Part shown: one piece after another, positions 25,106-33,989 of the stretch
How positions within the stretch are numbered: the first letter of the stretch is position 1
Layout of the letters: the number at the start of each line of letters is the position of its first letter
Assembly (NCBI GenBank): GCA_964426895.1
Contig: CAYRSH010000009.1
Span: forward strand, 1 to 40,899
From: Caldipriscus sp964426895
Lineage (GTDB): Bacteria; Hydrothermota; Hydrothermia; LBFQ01
Direction: 5' to 3'
DNA: 40,899 bases
Notes under the pieces: generated by a model
The model's input: the letters and a program-made list of their open reading frames with translations, nothing else
The model's database searches: none
What the model was told of the DNA's origin: nothing
Made by a program: the position numbers and the translations under genes

Positions 25106-25106
25106 T
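25101..25106 (+). promoter_or_regulatory. -10 box overlapping the AhpD-like stop codon
   Basis: TATAAT in which bases 3-5 are the TAA stop of the upstream gene. ATG 25115 follows after eight bases. A possible -35 is TTGATT at 25076-25081. Confidence 0.55.
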
Positions 25107-25114
25107 AATCGGTG

Positions 25115-27133
25115 ATGATCGGGATTTTAATATCATCATCTTTGGTTAGGATATACGCACCTTTAAAGGAGGTTGAGAGGCTTCCCGTAAAGGATTTGGA
25201 TGTTGTTGGGTTTTCCGCAAGGGGAGAATGGACGGATATACATGTAAAGGATCTCGGGGAGTTAAAGTTTTTAAAAGAGGCGGGTTTTAGGTATGAGGTA
25301 ATTATCCCGGATGTTGATAGTTATATATCAACCGTGGCATGGGCGTATCACAATACAAACGATGTTTATACCCTACTCGTGAATTACAAAAACTCCTATC
25401 CGTCAATAACGAGACTTGATACCCTTGGTTTCTCTTGGGAGGGAAGGCCGATAGTGGCCATTAGGATAACGGATAATCCAAATACAAATGAGGGGGAGCC
25501 GGGGGTCTTAGTTATGGGAACACATCACGCCCGTGAATGGCCGGCCCTTGAAATACCCCTGTTTTTCATAGATACCCTTTTAAGGGGATACGGTAGCGAC
25601 CCGTTTATAACGAACGCCATAAACAACCTTGATATATGGATTATACCTATGGTTAATCCGGATGGGCATAACTATTCAAGGACGGTTTATTCAATGTGGA
25701 GGAAGAACAGGAGATATTTCCCATCATTTGGGACATATGGGGTTGATTTAAACAGGAATTACGGCGGTTCTGCGGATGGGAATCCGAGGGGTGAATGGTG
25801 TACCCCTACATCCGGGACATCAAATTATCCAAACTCCGATACTTATTGCGGCCCCGAGATTTTCAGTGAACCCGAAATTCAGGCGGTTTTAAACCTATTG
25901 GATTCCGTTGATATAGTTGCCTCAATATCGTACCATACATATACCGGTGCGGTCCTATATCCTTGGGGATACACAACAAACCCCGCTCCGGATAATACCT
26001 ACCTATCAAACATAGCATCGGATATGGCTTCCCAAATGGTTACCGAGAATAACAACCCATATGTTGCCATACAAGCCCCACAAATAGGTTATACCGCTAC
26101 GGCGGATTCGGATGATTGGATTTACGGTTATTCCCTGTTCGTTAAGGGTTATCCCACACTGGCCTTTACCGTTGAAGCCTGCGAGAGTTTTCAACCTTCT
26201 GCCTCATATCTGGATCAGATAGTGAGGGAAAATTACAAGGGTTTTAAGGTTATATTACAGAACGCTCCGAACATCCGCTCAAATATGTTGCCATACCCGA
26301 TAATATCCCAAATCCTCGTACCCGATACCGTTTCCTCACCCTTTAATATAAACATAAGCCTTAAAAACCCCATATCATCACCAACAAGGTATGCCTTGAA
26401 GTATTATACCGGTTATTCCTATTCAACGGATGGGGCGGAAAGCGGTCTCGGTTTGTGGAATTACAACGGTTTTACGACATCGTCCACAAGGGCGCATTCC
26501 GGAACATACTCTTTTATGGCAAATTACAACAACAATAGGGCATACCATATGACCATAAAATACCCATATTATGTAAAACCCGGCGATAGTTTAACCTTCT
26601 GGACATGGTACGATATAGAGGAAAACTACGACGCGGCCTTCGTTGAAATATCCGAAGATGGCAGGTACTTTTATCCTTTGGAGAAGATAACGGGTACCTC
26701 TCCGGGATGGGTTAGAAAATCCTATTCTTTGCACCCTTGGGTTGGAAAGTGGATTTACATAAGGTTTAGGTTTGCAACCGATGGTGGGGTAACCGCAAAT
26801 GGTTTTTATGTTGATGACATAAACCCAGTTCCATCCTTTTCATCGGAAGTTGTTGTGGATACAAACATAACATCCCTTCCATACACTCTATCCCTTCCAA
26901 ACGGTGAATATTATTTTTCCGCAAGGGGATATAATTCCGCCAAGGGTTGGGGTGATTGGAGTATGCCCAAAAAGGTGGTAGTTGCACCCGCAACTTATGT
27001 AAGCGAAAAAGCCAACAAGGGCCTTGAAACCGGAATTATATACGATATAACGGGTAGAAGGGTTGAAAAAATGACAAAAGGGGTGTATTTTGTTGTAAAA
27101 GGAGACGGGGTTGAGAAAGTTATAAAGAGATGA
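25115..27133 (+). CDS. Secreted M14 zinc carboxypeptidase with C-terminal sorting-like tail
   Basis: 672 aa. The catalytic domain has the zinc motif HHAREWPALE (His138, Glu141), the later zinc His in SYHTYTGAVLYPWG, substrate residues in NPDGHNYSRT and VDLNRNYGG, and the catalytic Glu in FTVEACE. A beta-sandwich (SGTYSFMANYNNNRAYHMTI, immune-inhibitor-A-like) and a tail GIIYDITGRRVEKM, TKGVYFVVKG follow. The N-terminus MIGILISSSLVRIYAP is a short export segment. GTG 25112 is an alternative start. The stop overlaps the next start (ATGA). It likely digests peptides outside the cell, as does the subtilase. Confidence 0.92.
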   Translation: MIGILISSSLVRIYAPLKEVERLPVKDLDVVGFSARGEWTDIHVKDLGELKFLKEAGFRYEVIIPDVDSYISTVAWAYHNTNDVYTLLVNYKNSYPSITRLDTLGFSWEGRPIVAIRITDNPNTNEGEPGVLVMGTHHAREWPALEIPLFFIDTLLRGYGSDPFITNAINNLDIWIIPMVNPDGHNYSRTVYSMWRKNRRYFPSFGTYGVDLNRNYGGSADGNPRGEWCTPTSGTSNYPNSDTYCGPEIFSEPEIQAVLNLLDSVDIVASISYHTYTGAVLYPWGYTTNPAPDNTYLSNIASDMASQMVTENNNPYVAIQAPQIGYTATADSDDWIYGYSLFVKGYPTLAFTVEACESFQPSASYLDQIVRENYKGFKVILQNAPNIRSNMLPYPIISQILVPDTVSSPFNINISLKNPISSPTRYALKYYTGYSYSTDGAESGLGLWNYNGFTTSSTRAHSGTYSFMANYNNNRAYHMTIKYPYYVKPGDSLTFWTWYDIEENYDAAFVEISEDGRYFYPLEKITGTSPGWVRKSYSLHPWVGKWIYIRFRFATDGGVTANGFYVDDINPVPSFSSEVVVDTNITSLPYTLSLPNGEYYFSARGYNSAKGWGDWSMPKKVVVAPATYVSEKANKGLETGIIYDITGRRVEKMTKGVYFVVKGDGVEKVIKR

Positions 27134-28188
27134 TGCTTTTACTCTTTGCGGATACGGATTACAAGGCGGAACTTGAAAGGATAAAGAGGAGAATAGAGCG
27201 TGTTACAGCGGAAATAAACTCCTTAAAACAGAGGGAGGAAGAAACGGTTAAGAGAATAGACCTCTTGGAAAACAAGATATACCTTTTGGAAAACTACCTT
27301 TACAAACTCCACCTTCAAGAGAACAATTTAAAATTGAGGTTGAAATCAACGGAAGTTCGCCTAAAAGAACTGGAAAATGAGAAGGGGAAAACATTGGAAA
27401 AACTAAAAAAGGGGATAAACCTATTATACCTTTTACCGAAACCCACCCTTTGGGAGTTTATTTTTAACCCCAAGAAGGCCTATGCATATTATGAAAGGGC
27501 GGTTATTACGGAATCTTTGATTTATGCATATCGGAATTCGGCAAGGGAAATAGAGGGCTTTGAAAGGGAATATACCCTTTTAAGGAACAGGAGGAAGGCT
27601 TTGCTTGAAGATATTAGGAAAAACATTAGCGAGCAAGAGCAAACCCTCGCGGAATTGAAATCCTCAAAGGAGGAACTATCAAGGGAAATTGAAAGTATTA
27701 GAAAGAGTAAGGCTCAAAAAGAGGCATACCTTAGGGAATTGCGGGAAAAGGAGAAGGGGTTGGAAAAAATCATAAAAGAACTCGCAAAAAAGAAGGAAAG
27801 GAAAAAGGAGAAAATTTACGGGGGTAAAATCCTAAATTGGCCTTTGAGGGGTAGTATTGTGGGCAACTTTGGGTATTATACCGACCCGAGGTATGGCGTT
27901 AGGATAAAGAGCAATGGTATAAAGATTTCCGCACCTACGGGAAGCGATGTTTATGCTTCGGCGGATGGGAAGGTTGTATATTCGGGATATTTGGAGGGTT
28001 ATGGAAATGTTGTTATAATTGAAAGTGGGGGGTTGTATTTGATTTATGGGAACCTAATGGATATACTCGTCGGGGTGGATAAGAGGGTGAAGGCGGGTAT
28101 GAAAATAGGAACTGTTGGAAGCAAGCCTTTATACTTTGAGGTTAGGGAGGGGACTAAGCCCGTTGATCCTCTAAAATATTTACCATGA
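27130..28188 (+). CDS. EnvC-like coiled-coil protein with degenerate LytM (M23) domain
   Basis: 352 aa. Residues about 10-220 form long coiled coils (LKQREEETVKRIDLLENKIY, ELKSSKEELSREIESIRKSK) broken near 95-130, as in EnvC. The C-terminal LytM fold is clear (LNWPLRGSIVGNFGYY, APTGSDVYASADGKVVYSGY, GYGNVVII), but the zinc ligands are gone: the H-x3-D site reads SNGIK, the Tyr-Ala-His-Leu site reads YGNL, and the HLHFEV site reads LYFEV. So it is probably an activator of cell-wall amidases, not a peptidase. MMLLLFADTD gives only a tiny hydrophobic start. ATGA overlaps couple it to both neighbours. Confidence 0.88.
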   Translation: MMLLLFADTDYKAELERIKRRIERVTAEINSLKQREEETVKRIDLLENKIYLLENYLYKLHLQENNLKLRLKSTEVRLKELENEKGKTLEKLKKGINLLYLLPKPTLWEFIFNPKKAYAYYERAVITESLIYAYRNSAREIEGFEREYTLLRNRRKALLEDIRKNISEQEQTLAELKSSKEELSREIESIRKSKAQKEAYLRELREKEKGLEKIIKELAKKKERKKEKIYGGKILNWPLRGSIVGNFGYYTDPRYGVRIKSNGIKISAPTGSDVYASADGKVVYSGYLEGYGNVVIIESGGLYLIYGNLMDILVGVDKRVKAGMKIGTVGSKPLYFEVREGTKPVDPLKYLP

Positions 28189-30209
28189 AGGGGGTTTTTT
28201 ATAAAATATCCGAAAGGAAGGTTGTCGTTGAGGATGTTCCGCCTCCAAAGTTTAAAGAAGGTGGTGTTTTGATAAAAACCCTGTATTCCGCCATAAGTCC
28301 GGGAACGGAAGGTGCAACCGTATCTTTGGTAAAAGGGGGGCCTTTAAAGATTTTAAAAGAGAGAAAGGAACAGGTTTTTGATATTTTGAGGGTTTTTAAC
28401 GATTATGGCCCAAGGTTTTTGATAAATAAGGTAAAGGCACGGGCGGAAATGCTTACACCTTTGGGTTATAGCCTTTGTGGTGAGGTTATAGAGGGTTGGG
28501 GGGATATTAAAAAGGGGGAACTCGTGGTGGCGGTTGGGGGGGAATTCGCAAACCACTGTGAAATCGTATGGGTTCCGGAAAATTTGGTTGTTAAGGCCAA
28601 CAGGAGGGATAAGGCTAAGGAGTTGAGTTTTGGGGCCTTAATTTCCATAGCCATACACTCAATAAGGAGGTCGGGAATATCTGGGGGGGAAAGGGCATTG
28701 GTTATTGGGATGGGTATAATAGGGCATTTAATAGCGAGGATTTTAAGGGTTTGGGATGTTGAGGTCTGGGGGATGGATAAAGACGAATATAGGTTAAAGT
28801 TTGCCGAAGGTTATGGTATAAATGTGCTTAATGGAAAACCCCCCGAGGATTATTTTGATGTCGTATTTATTACCGCACCCGACAAAAGCGGAGAGGTTGT
28901 TAATATTGCGGGGAAATCCCTTAGGGATAGGGGGAGGGTTGTGGCGGTTGCAGATGCAAACTTTTCATTTGATTGGAAAACCTATTATTACAAGGAATTG
29001 GAAATTTTGGTTAGTAGGTCTTATGGCCCGGGGAGGTATGACCCGGAATACGAAGTTGGGGGTAGAGACTATCCCATAGGTTATGTTAGGTGGACAGAAA
29101 GGAGGAATTTGGAGTATGCGGTTAAACTGGTGGAATCGGAAAGGTTAAGGATAGAAGACCTTATAACGCACGAGTTCCGAATAGATAAAGCCCCGAATGC
29201 TTATGACTTAATAACGCATAAAAGGGATAAATTTTTGGGAATAGTGCTAAAATATCCATCCGCCGAAATCCCTCAAAAAAGGGTTTATATATCAAAAGGT
29301 ATAAGGAAGGAAAAGGGGAAAATAGGGGTTGGTTTTGTGGGTGCAGGGAGTTATGCCCAGGGTTTTTTAATCCCCGAGGTTAAAAGGTTAAAGGATGTTC
29401 AACTGATAGGCGTGGCGACATCTAAGGGTAATACCGCAAAATCCATATCCCAAATTTTTGGATTTTCCGTATATACCACGGATTATAAAGAACTTTTGAA
29501 GATGGAAGAAGTTGATGTTATATTTATAGCAACAACGCATTCAACCCATGCAAAGATAACATTGGAGGCCTTAGAAATGGGCAAAGCGGTATTTGTGGAA
29601 AAACCCTTGGCGATAACTATGGAGGAATTATCGGAAATAGAAAGTTTTCTTTCCGAAAAAGGCGGTTATTTAACCGTCGGCTTTAACAGGAGGTTTTCAC
29701 CACATACGCAATTTTTGAAAAGGTTTTTAAACCATCCCTTCCAATTGAATTACCTCATTGATGCGGGTGAGATAAAAAAGGAACACTGGATTTATAGGGA
29801 AGGTGGGAGGGTTTTGGGAGAAGCCATTCATTTTGTTGATTATGCGATTTTTCTATCGGATGGTAAAAGCCCAGTGGTTTATATATCCAAAAGTGGGGAT
29901 GGTGCGATTATAGTTTTATCTTGGGGTGATAGCGTTGCCACCATAACATACGGAACATTCGGGAGTAAGATGAGGAAAGAGGAGATAACATTAATGTGTT
30001 CCGGTAAAACGGTTAGGATAGAGGATTTTAGGGTTTCTTATGCGGATAAGGAGAAGTTTAAAACCCCATTCATTGATAAAGGCCATGGGAGATTAATAAA
30101 TGCTTTCTTTGAAGGTTTGAAAAGTGGAAAACCCCCTATACCTTACGAGCAGATATTCTTGTCCCATAAAGTTTTACTCTCTTATTCCTCCCAAAACCAT
30201 ATTTTATAA
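28185..30209 (+). CDS. Two-domain oxidoreductase: MDR alcohol dehydrogenase fused to Gfo/Idh/MocA
   Basis: 674 aa. The N-terminal half is a zinc-independent medium-chain dehydrogenase (SAISPGTEGATV, LGYSLCGEVIEG, LVIGMGIIGHLIARIL). The C-terminal half starts at about 375 with the Gfo/Idh/MocA fold (KIGVGFVGAGSYAQGFLIPE, VIFIATTHSTHAKITLEALE, VFVEKPLAI containing the catalytic Lys-Pro, TVGFNRRFSPHTQFLK, EAIHFVDYAIFL). This fusion is known from surface-polysaccharide clusters and should oxidise and rearrange nucleotide or free sugars. Here no polysaccharide genes surround it; it is coupled to the EnvC-like gene by an ATGA overlap. Its 3' end overlaps ispE by 28 bases. Confidence 0.9.
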   Translation: MKGVFYKISERKVVVEDVPPPKFKEGGVLIKTLYSAISPGTEGATVSLVKGGPLKILKERKEQVFDILRVFNDYGPRFLINKVKARAEMLTPLGYSLCGEVIEGWGDIKKGELVVAVGGEFANHCEIVWVPENLVVKANRRDKAKELSFGALISIAIHSIRRSGISGGERALVIGMGIIGHLIARILRVWDVEVWGMDKDEYRLKFAEGYGINVLNGKPPEDYFDVVFITAPDKSGEVVNIAGKSLRDRGRVVAVADANFSFDWKTYYYKELEILVSRSYGPGRYDPEYEVGGRDYPIGYVRWTERRNLEYAVKLVESERLRIEDLITHEFRIDKAPNAYDLITHKRDKFLGIVLKYPSAEIPQKRVYISKGIRKEKGKIGVGFVGAGSYAQGFLIPEVKRLKDVQLIGVATSKGNTAKSISQIFGFSVYTTDYKELLKMEEVDVIFIATTHSTHAKITLEALEMGKAVFVEKPLAITMEELSEIESFLSEKGGYLTVGFNRRFSPHTQFLKRFLNHPFQLNYLIDAGEIKKEHWIYREGGRVLGEAIHFVDYAIFLSDGKSPVVYISKSGDGAIIVLSWGDSVATITYGTFGSKMRKEEITLMCSGKTVRIEDFRVSYADKEKFKTPFIDKGHGRLINAFFEGLKSGKPPIPYEQIFLSHKVLLSYSSQNHIL

Positions 30210-31000
30210 GGCCATTTTAGGCCTTCAAAACCGTTGCCGTTTAATCCAAATATTGAAGAACCCGAACCACTCATAACAGCAACCCAACCGTTTTTTATAA
30301 GTGTATGCTTTATACTTTTCAATTCCGGAAACCTTTCAAATACCACATCCTCAAAATCGTTTTCAAACTCCGGAATCTTTCCCACTGTTAAAGATTTTAT
30401 CATTTCGTTTAGTTTTTCCTCTGCGACCCTTTCATCCGTAAAAATCCCCCTTTCGCTTACAAGGTTATACGCCAACTTTGTAGGAACCGGAAAAGAGGGG
30501 AATACGAGAACCCACCTACCCTTAATCTTGAAATCTAAGGGTTCCAATACTTCACCTATCCCTCTGCCAACCGCCGCCCTTTGGGGCAATAGGAAAAATG
30601 GGACATCCGCCCCAACCTTTAAAGCCACCTCTGTGAGTTCGTCTATATCCAAACCCAATTTAAAAATTACATTTGCCGCCTTTAAAACCGCCGCCGCATC
30701 GCTTGAACCCCCTCCTAACCCACCACCAACGGGAATCCTCTTCTTTATCCTAACCTTTAAGCATATGTTTTGCCCAACAAATTCGCTTAGATATTTGAGG
30801 GCCTTATAAACCGTATTCGTTGAAGTACTCTTTATCCCTTCACACTTAACCAAGGACTTATCCCACTCCTCCACCCAAATCTCATCGCATATGGGTATTT
30901 TGTAAAAAAGGGTGAGGATTTTGTGATAGCCCGAAGGTAGTTTTCCGGTTATCCACAAACCCAAATTTACCTTTGCAGGAGCGGGTATCCTTATCTGCAA
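30182..31000 (-). CDS. ispE: 4-diphosphocytidyl-2-C-methyl-D-erythritol kinase IspE
   Basis: 272 aa GHMP kinase of the MEP isoprenoid pathway. PAPAKVNLGLWITGKLPSGY at the N-terminus carries the catalytic Lys; the ATP loop is IPVGGGLGGGSSDAAAVLKA; KVGADVPFFL follows with the catalytic Asp; and VAVMSGSGSSIFGL is motif 3. It starts at TTG 31000, six bases after a TATAAT box that overlaps the stop of the upstream DUF454 gene. No other MEP gene is in the window. Confidence 0.95.
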   Translation of the reverse strand: MQIRIPAPAKVNLGLWITGKLPSGYHKILTLFYKIPICDEIWVEEWDKSLVKCEGIKSTSTNTVYKALKYLSEFVGQNICLKVRIKKRIPVGGGLGGGSSDAAAVLKAANVIFKLGLDIDELTEVALKVGADVPFFLLPQRAAVGRGIGEVLEPLDFKIKGRWVLVFPSFPVPTKLAYNLVSERGIFTDERVAEEKLNEMIKSLTVGKIPEFENDFEDVVFERFPELKSIKHTLIKNGWVAVMSGSGSSIFGLNGNGFEGLKWPYKIWFWEE

Positions 31001-31006
31001 CTTTGA

Positions 31007-31012
31007 ATTATA
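31007..31012 (-). promoter_or_regulatory. -10 box of ispE overlapping the DUF454 stop codon
   Basis: TATAAT on the minus strand with TAA at bases 3-5 being the DUF454 stop, then TCAAAG and TTG 31000. The same geometry as at 25101-25106. Confidence 0.55.
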
Positions 31013-31421
31013 AAGGTGTATTATCCCCTTCCAAAACCTTTAAACGCAAAATCATCCATATCATGGGAATACCAAAAATAATTACCAAAAAGATCGCCAT
31101 TATGTTACCCGATATAAAGGCCATAAAAAGCCCTCCCAAAACCCCTAATACGGAAAATGTTAAAGCGATCCTCTTAACCCTTTTTGGGACCGCCTTATAC
31201 TTTTCCCAGATTTTTATCTGTTCGCCCACATATGGTATTGATAAGAGCAGTTTGTAAAGCGTTTTTGAACTGCGGGCAAAGAAGTAAGCGGCTATTATAA
31301 AAAATACCGTAGAGGGCATTACGGGTAAAATGGCACCTATTATGCCCAACAAAACAAAAAACAGACCGAGAAATATATACAAAACCCTCAAAACTCGGAA
31401 TAATCCTTGTATAACTTCCAA
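31008..31421 (-). CDS. DUF454 (YbaN-like) inner-membrane protein
   Basis: 137 aa with an N-terminal helix pair (VLYIFLGLFFVLLGIIGAIL), the DUF454 signature PVMPSTVFFIIAAYFFARSS, then IKIWEKYKAVPKRVKRIAL and two C-terminal helices. This layout is the YbaN family, of unknown function. The start ATG 31421 lies within the end of accC (34-base overlap); later in-frame starts would cut into the first helix. It is probably translated from the accC transcript. Confidence 0.85.
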   Translation of the reverse strand: MEVIQGLFRVLRVLYIFLGLFFVLLGIIGAILPVMPSTVFFIIAAYFFARSSKTLYKLLLSIPYVGEQIKIWEKYKAVPKRVKRIALTFSVLGVLGGLFMAFISGNIMAIFLVIIFGIPMIWMILRLKVLEGDNTPL

Positions 31422-32842
31422 AGGCTTTTAACAACGGAATCCCCTTTGGACTTTATAGGTTTCTTTATCTCATATGTTGCGGCTAACTTTACCAAGTATT
31501 CGGGGTATTCGGGAGCAAATTGGAAATCCTTCGCAAAGTTTGTGGTATATCTCCCCGAAACAAAAGGCTCACTTTCCAAAACTTTTATGAGATAGGGTAT
31601 ATTCGTCCTTATACCGAATATCTTATACTCCCTCAAAGCCCTTAAAAGCCTTTTGCGTGCCTCCTCCCTCGTATTCCCGTATGCTATAACCTTTGAAAGT
31701 ATGGGGTCGTAGAATATGGGAACTTCATAACCTTCGTATATACCGCTATCAACCCTTATAAATGGTCCGGAAGGCTCTTGCAAAAACTCAATCCTTCCGC
31801 TTGAAGGTGAAAAGTCTTCGTAAGGATCTTCCGCGTTTATCCTGGCCTCTATGGCATAACCCCTGAATTCAACATCTTCAAGGTTTAGTTTATTACCGAG
31901 GGCCACTTTAACCTGTAAGGCCACCAAATCCAAGGAGGTGCGCATTTCGGTAACCGGGTGTTCAACCTGCAACCTCGCATTCATCTCCAAGAAATAGAAT
32001 CTGTTTCTGTCCTCATCGTATAAAAATTCCACGGTACCAGCATTCGTATATCCAATGGCTCTTGCAAATTCCCTTGCCGCTTCCATAATATCCTTACGGG
32101 TTTTCTCGTCTATAATTGGGGAAGGGGATTCCTCTATAAACTTTTGGTGTCTCCTCTGTAACGAGCACTCCCTCTCCCCCAAGGCATAAACATTACCATA
32201 TTTATCCGCTATTATTTGAACTTCTACATGATGGGGGTTTAAAACCAACCTTTCCAAATAAACCCTACCATCTCCGAAGGCGGATAATGCCTCAGCCGAT
32301 GCTATGGGGAATAACTCCCTAAGTTCCTCCTCATTTCTAACTATTCTCATACCCTTACCGCCACCGCCGGCGGCCGCCTTGATCATTAAGGGATAACCTA
32401 TGCCCCTTGCCAATTCAACGGCAACATTAACATCGTCAATGGAATCCGTACCTTCAAGTAGTGGGATTCCGGATTTTGCGGCAATCTTCCTCGCCTCAAC
32501 CTTATCCCCCGCCAACCTCATAGCCTCAGAATCGGGACCTATGAATATTATCCCATGCCTTTCCACCTCATACGCAAATTCCGGTCTTTCGGATAGGAAG
32601 CCGTATCCGGGATGTATCATATCCGCCCCGGATTTTCTGGCAGCCCATATAATCTTTCCTATGTCCAAATAACTGGTACTTGGCGTATCCCCACCTATTT
32701 CAACCGCATAATCCGAGTTTATAACATGTAATGCCTTTCTATCGGGCTCCGAAAATACCGCCACCGACTCAAAACCCAGATCCCTTAAAGTCCTCTCTAT
32801 CCTAACCGTGATCTCACCCCTGTTCGCTATTAAAACCCTCAT
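31388..32842 (-). CDS. accC: Biotin carboxylase subunit (AccC-type)
   Basis: 484 aa ATP-grasp enzyme that carboxylates biotin on a carrier protein. Landmarks: VLIANRGEITVRIERTLRDL, HPGYGFLSERPEF, the glycine-rich ATP loop KAAAGGGGKGMRIV, GERECSLQRRHQKFIEESPS, FLEMNARLQVEHPVTEM and GYAIEARINAEDP. It is about 35 residues longer than E. coli AccC, with a Lys-rich tail (KSKGDSVVKSLWKLYKDYSE), so it could serve an acyl-CoA or pyruvate carboxylase instead. No carrier protein or transcarboxylase gene is adjacent. A TAAAAT box lies nine bases before the ATG. Confidence 0.93.
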   Translation of the reverse strand: MRVLIANRGEITVRIERTLRDLGFESVAVFSEPDRKALHVINSDYAVEIGGDTPSTSYLDIGKIIWAARKSGADMIHPGYGFLSERPEFAYEVERHGIIFIGPDSEAMRLAGDKVEARKIAAKSGIPLLEGTDSIDDVNVAVELARGIGYPLMIKAAAGGGGKGMRIVRNEEELRELFPIASAEALSAFGDGRVYLERLVLNPHHVEVQIIADKYGNVYALGERECSLQRRHQKFIEESPSPIIDEKTRKDIMEAAREFARAIGYTNAGTVEFLYDEDRNRFYFLEMNARLQVEHPVTEMRTSLDLVALQVKVALGNKLNLEDVEFRGYAIEARINAEDPYEDFSPSSGRIEFLQEPSGPFIRVDSGIYEGYEVPIFYDPILSKVIAYGNTREEARKRLLRALREYKIFGIRTNIPYLIKVLESEPFVSGRYTTNFAKDFQFAPEYPEYLVKLAATYEIKKPIKSKGDSVVKSLWKLYKDYSEF

Positions 32843-32851
32843 AAAGCGTGT

Positions 32852-32857
32852 ATTTTA
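32852..32857 (-). promoter_or_regulatory. -10 box of accC
   Basis: TAAAAT on the minus strand, ACACGCTTT, ATG 32842. The spacer is nearly identical to that of the transaldolase gene. Confidence 0.55.
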
Positions 32858-32870
32858 TCGTCGTTTGAAA

Positions 32871-32876
32871 TATAAA
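32871..32876 (+). promoter_or_regulatory. -10-like box before the decayed LVIVD-type gene
   Basis: TATAAA, then ACCCCAA, then AGG at 32884 exactly where functional genes in this window have ATG. Confidence 0.4.
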
Positions 32877-32928
32877 ACCCCAAAGGCTATTTTTCTTTAC
32901 CATAATTCCCGCGATTCTCTTAGGCGAT

Positions 32929-32952
32929 ACCCTTACGCTTGTAAGGGTTTTT
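32929..32952 (+). terminator. Terminator-like hairpin
   Basis: ACCCTTAC-GCTT-GTAAGGGT followed by TTTT, an 8-bp perfect stem. It lies within the signal-peptide coding part of the decayed gene, so it may be chance. Confidence 0.3.
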
Positions 32953-32974
32953 AACTTATCCAAAGGGGGGCACA

Positions 32975-33029
32975 GGATGGAACGCGTTATGCTATAATGG
33001 GAATACGAAACGGTGTGGCCATCGTGTTT
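32975..33029 (+). repeat. 55-base direct repeat, copy left of the gap
   Basis: Identical to 33130-33184. It ends exactly at the first N, so the two contig ends are the same sequence. Confidence 0.95.
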
Positions 33030-33129
33030 NNNNNNNNNNNNNNNNNNNNNNNNNNNNNNNNNNNNNNNNNNNNNNNNNNNNNNNNNNNNNNNNNNNNNNN
33101 NNNNNNNNNNNNNNNNNNNNNNNNNNNNN
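33030..33129. other. Assembly gap (100 N)
   Basis: A run of exactly 100 N, the conventional placeholder for a gap of unknown size. Both sides carry the same 55 bases, so true missing sequence may be zero. Confidence 0.98.
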
Positions 33130-33184
33130 GGATGGAACGCGTTATGCTATAATGGGAATACGAAACGGTGTGGCCATCGTGTTT
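33130..33184 (+). repeat. 55-base direct repeat, copy right of the gap
   Basis: Begins at the first base after the gap and repeats 32975-33029 without a mismatch. Confidence 0.95.
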
Positions 33185-33975
33185 TATGTATCCTCGGAAT
33201 GCGAGGGTATGAGAATAATAGATCTAATCCCCCTTCCAGACAGTGTTAGATATGTTGGTATGTATTTGGGATTGGATTATACCTTAATTAATCCCGAAAA
33301 CCCAACGGATATAACGGCGATTTGTAAAGTATATCGCAGAAGGCTTAAACAATACATTACATACTCTGACGGGGTATGCCCACAGCATATGGGTTGATTA
33401 CCCATTAATGGTAACAACGGAAAAGGTGCCGGGTAATACGGTTAAAATATAACATTTGGGTAGTAATAAATTGGCCCTCAACGCCTTATACATATGGTGT
33501 TGCCGTAGTTGATATAAGTGACCCTACAAACCCCTTTGAAGTTGCACATTATGACACATACCCTTCAAGTGAAGATACTACTCATACGGGTTTATGGGGT
33601 GTATATCCATACACGGATAGCATCTATGTTTATGCAAGCAATACCGATATGATAAGACATTATCCGGCATACCCGAAAGTGGTGATAGGAATGTAGTAAT
33701 TAATCGCACAGTACTAAACAGGGGCGATAGGGTTTATGATGTTATTGGATGACAGCCGGGTAGAGCAAACGGGAAACTTTATAGGGTTTACGGTTTTTAA
33801 GCATAGCCTTAACCCTATTTTGCCAACTTATAAACTCATAGGGGTTATCCAGCAATAGGGGTATCCGGATATACCTTGTTTATAATTTATTCGCGAAGTG
33901 GCGAAAGGGATGGGAACAGGGTAGCAATCCCAAACGGATATTACGGACAAAAACGGGTAGAAGATCCTTCAAGTG

Positions 33976-33981
33976 TATAAT
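33976..33981 (+). promoter_or_regulatory. -10 box of the LVIVD-repeat gene
   Basis: TATAAT, CCCTAACT, ATG 33990. Confidence 0.6.
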
Positions 33982-33989
33982 CCCTAACT

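Larger units (their letters stand above)
32884..33800 (+). pseudogene. Decayed secreted LVIVD/choice-of-anchor-B-type protein, interrupted by an assembly gap
   Basis: Pieces in different frames follow the order of this beta-propeller family: a signal-like FFFTIIPAILLGDTLTLVRV, then after a frame change in the AAAGGGGGG run DGTRYAIMGIRNGVAIV, then GMRIIDLIPLPDSVRYVGMY, and later YGVAVVDISDPTNPFEVAHY with DTYPSSEDTTHTGLWGVYPY. A possible tail, GDRVYDVIG, resembles the sorting-like tails of other proteins here. The expected start codon reads AGG, and stops occur between the pieces. The 100-N gap (33030-33129) lies inside. It may be a real pseudogene or a poorly assembled contig end. From 33800 to 33975 only short frames (FIIYSRSGERDGNRVAIP) remain. 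Confidence 0.55.

Noticed and set aside
27835..28188. Active M23 peptidase
   Set aside because: All three zinc-ligand motifs are replaced (SNGIK, YGNL, LYFEV), so an activator role is preferred.
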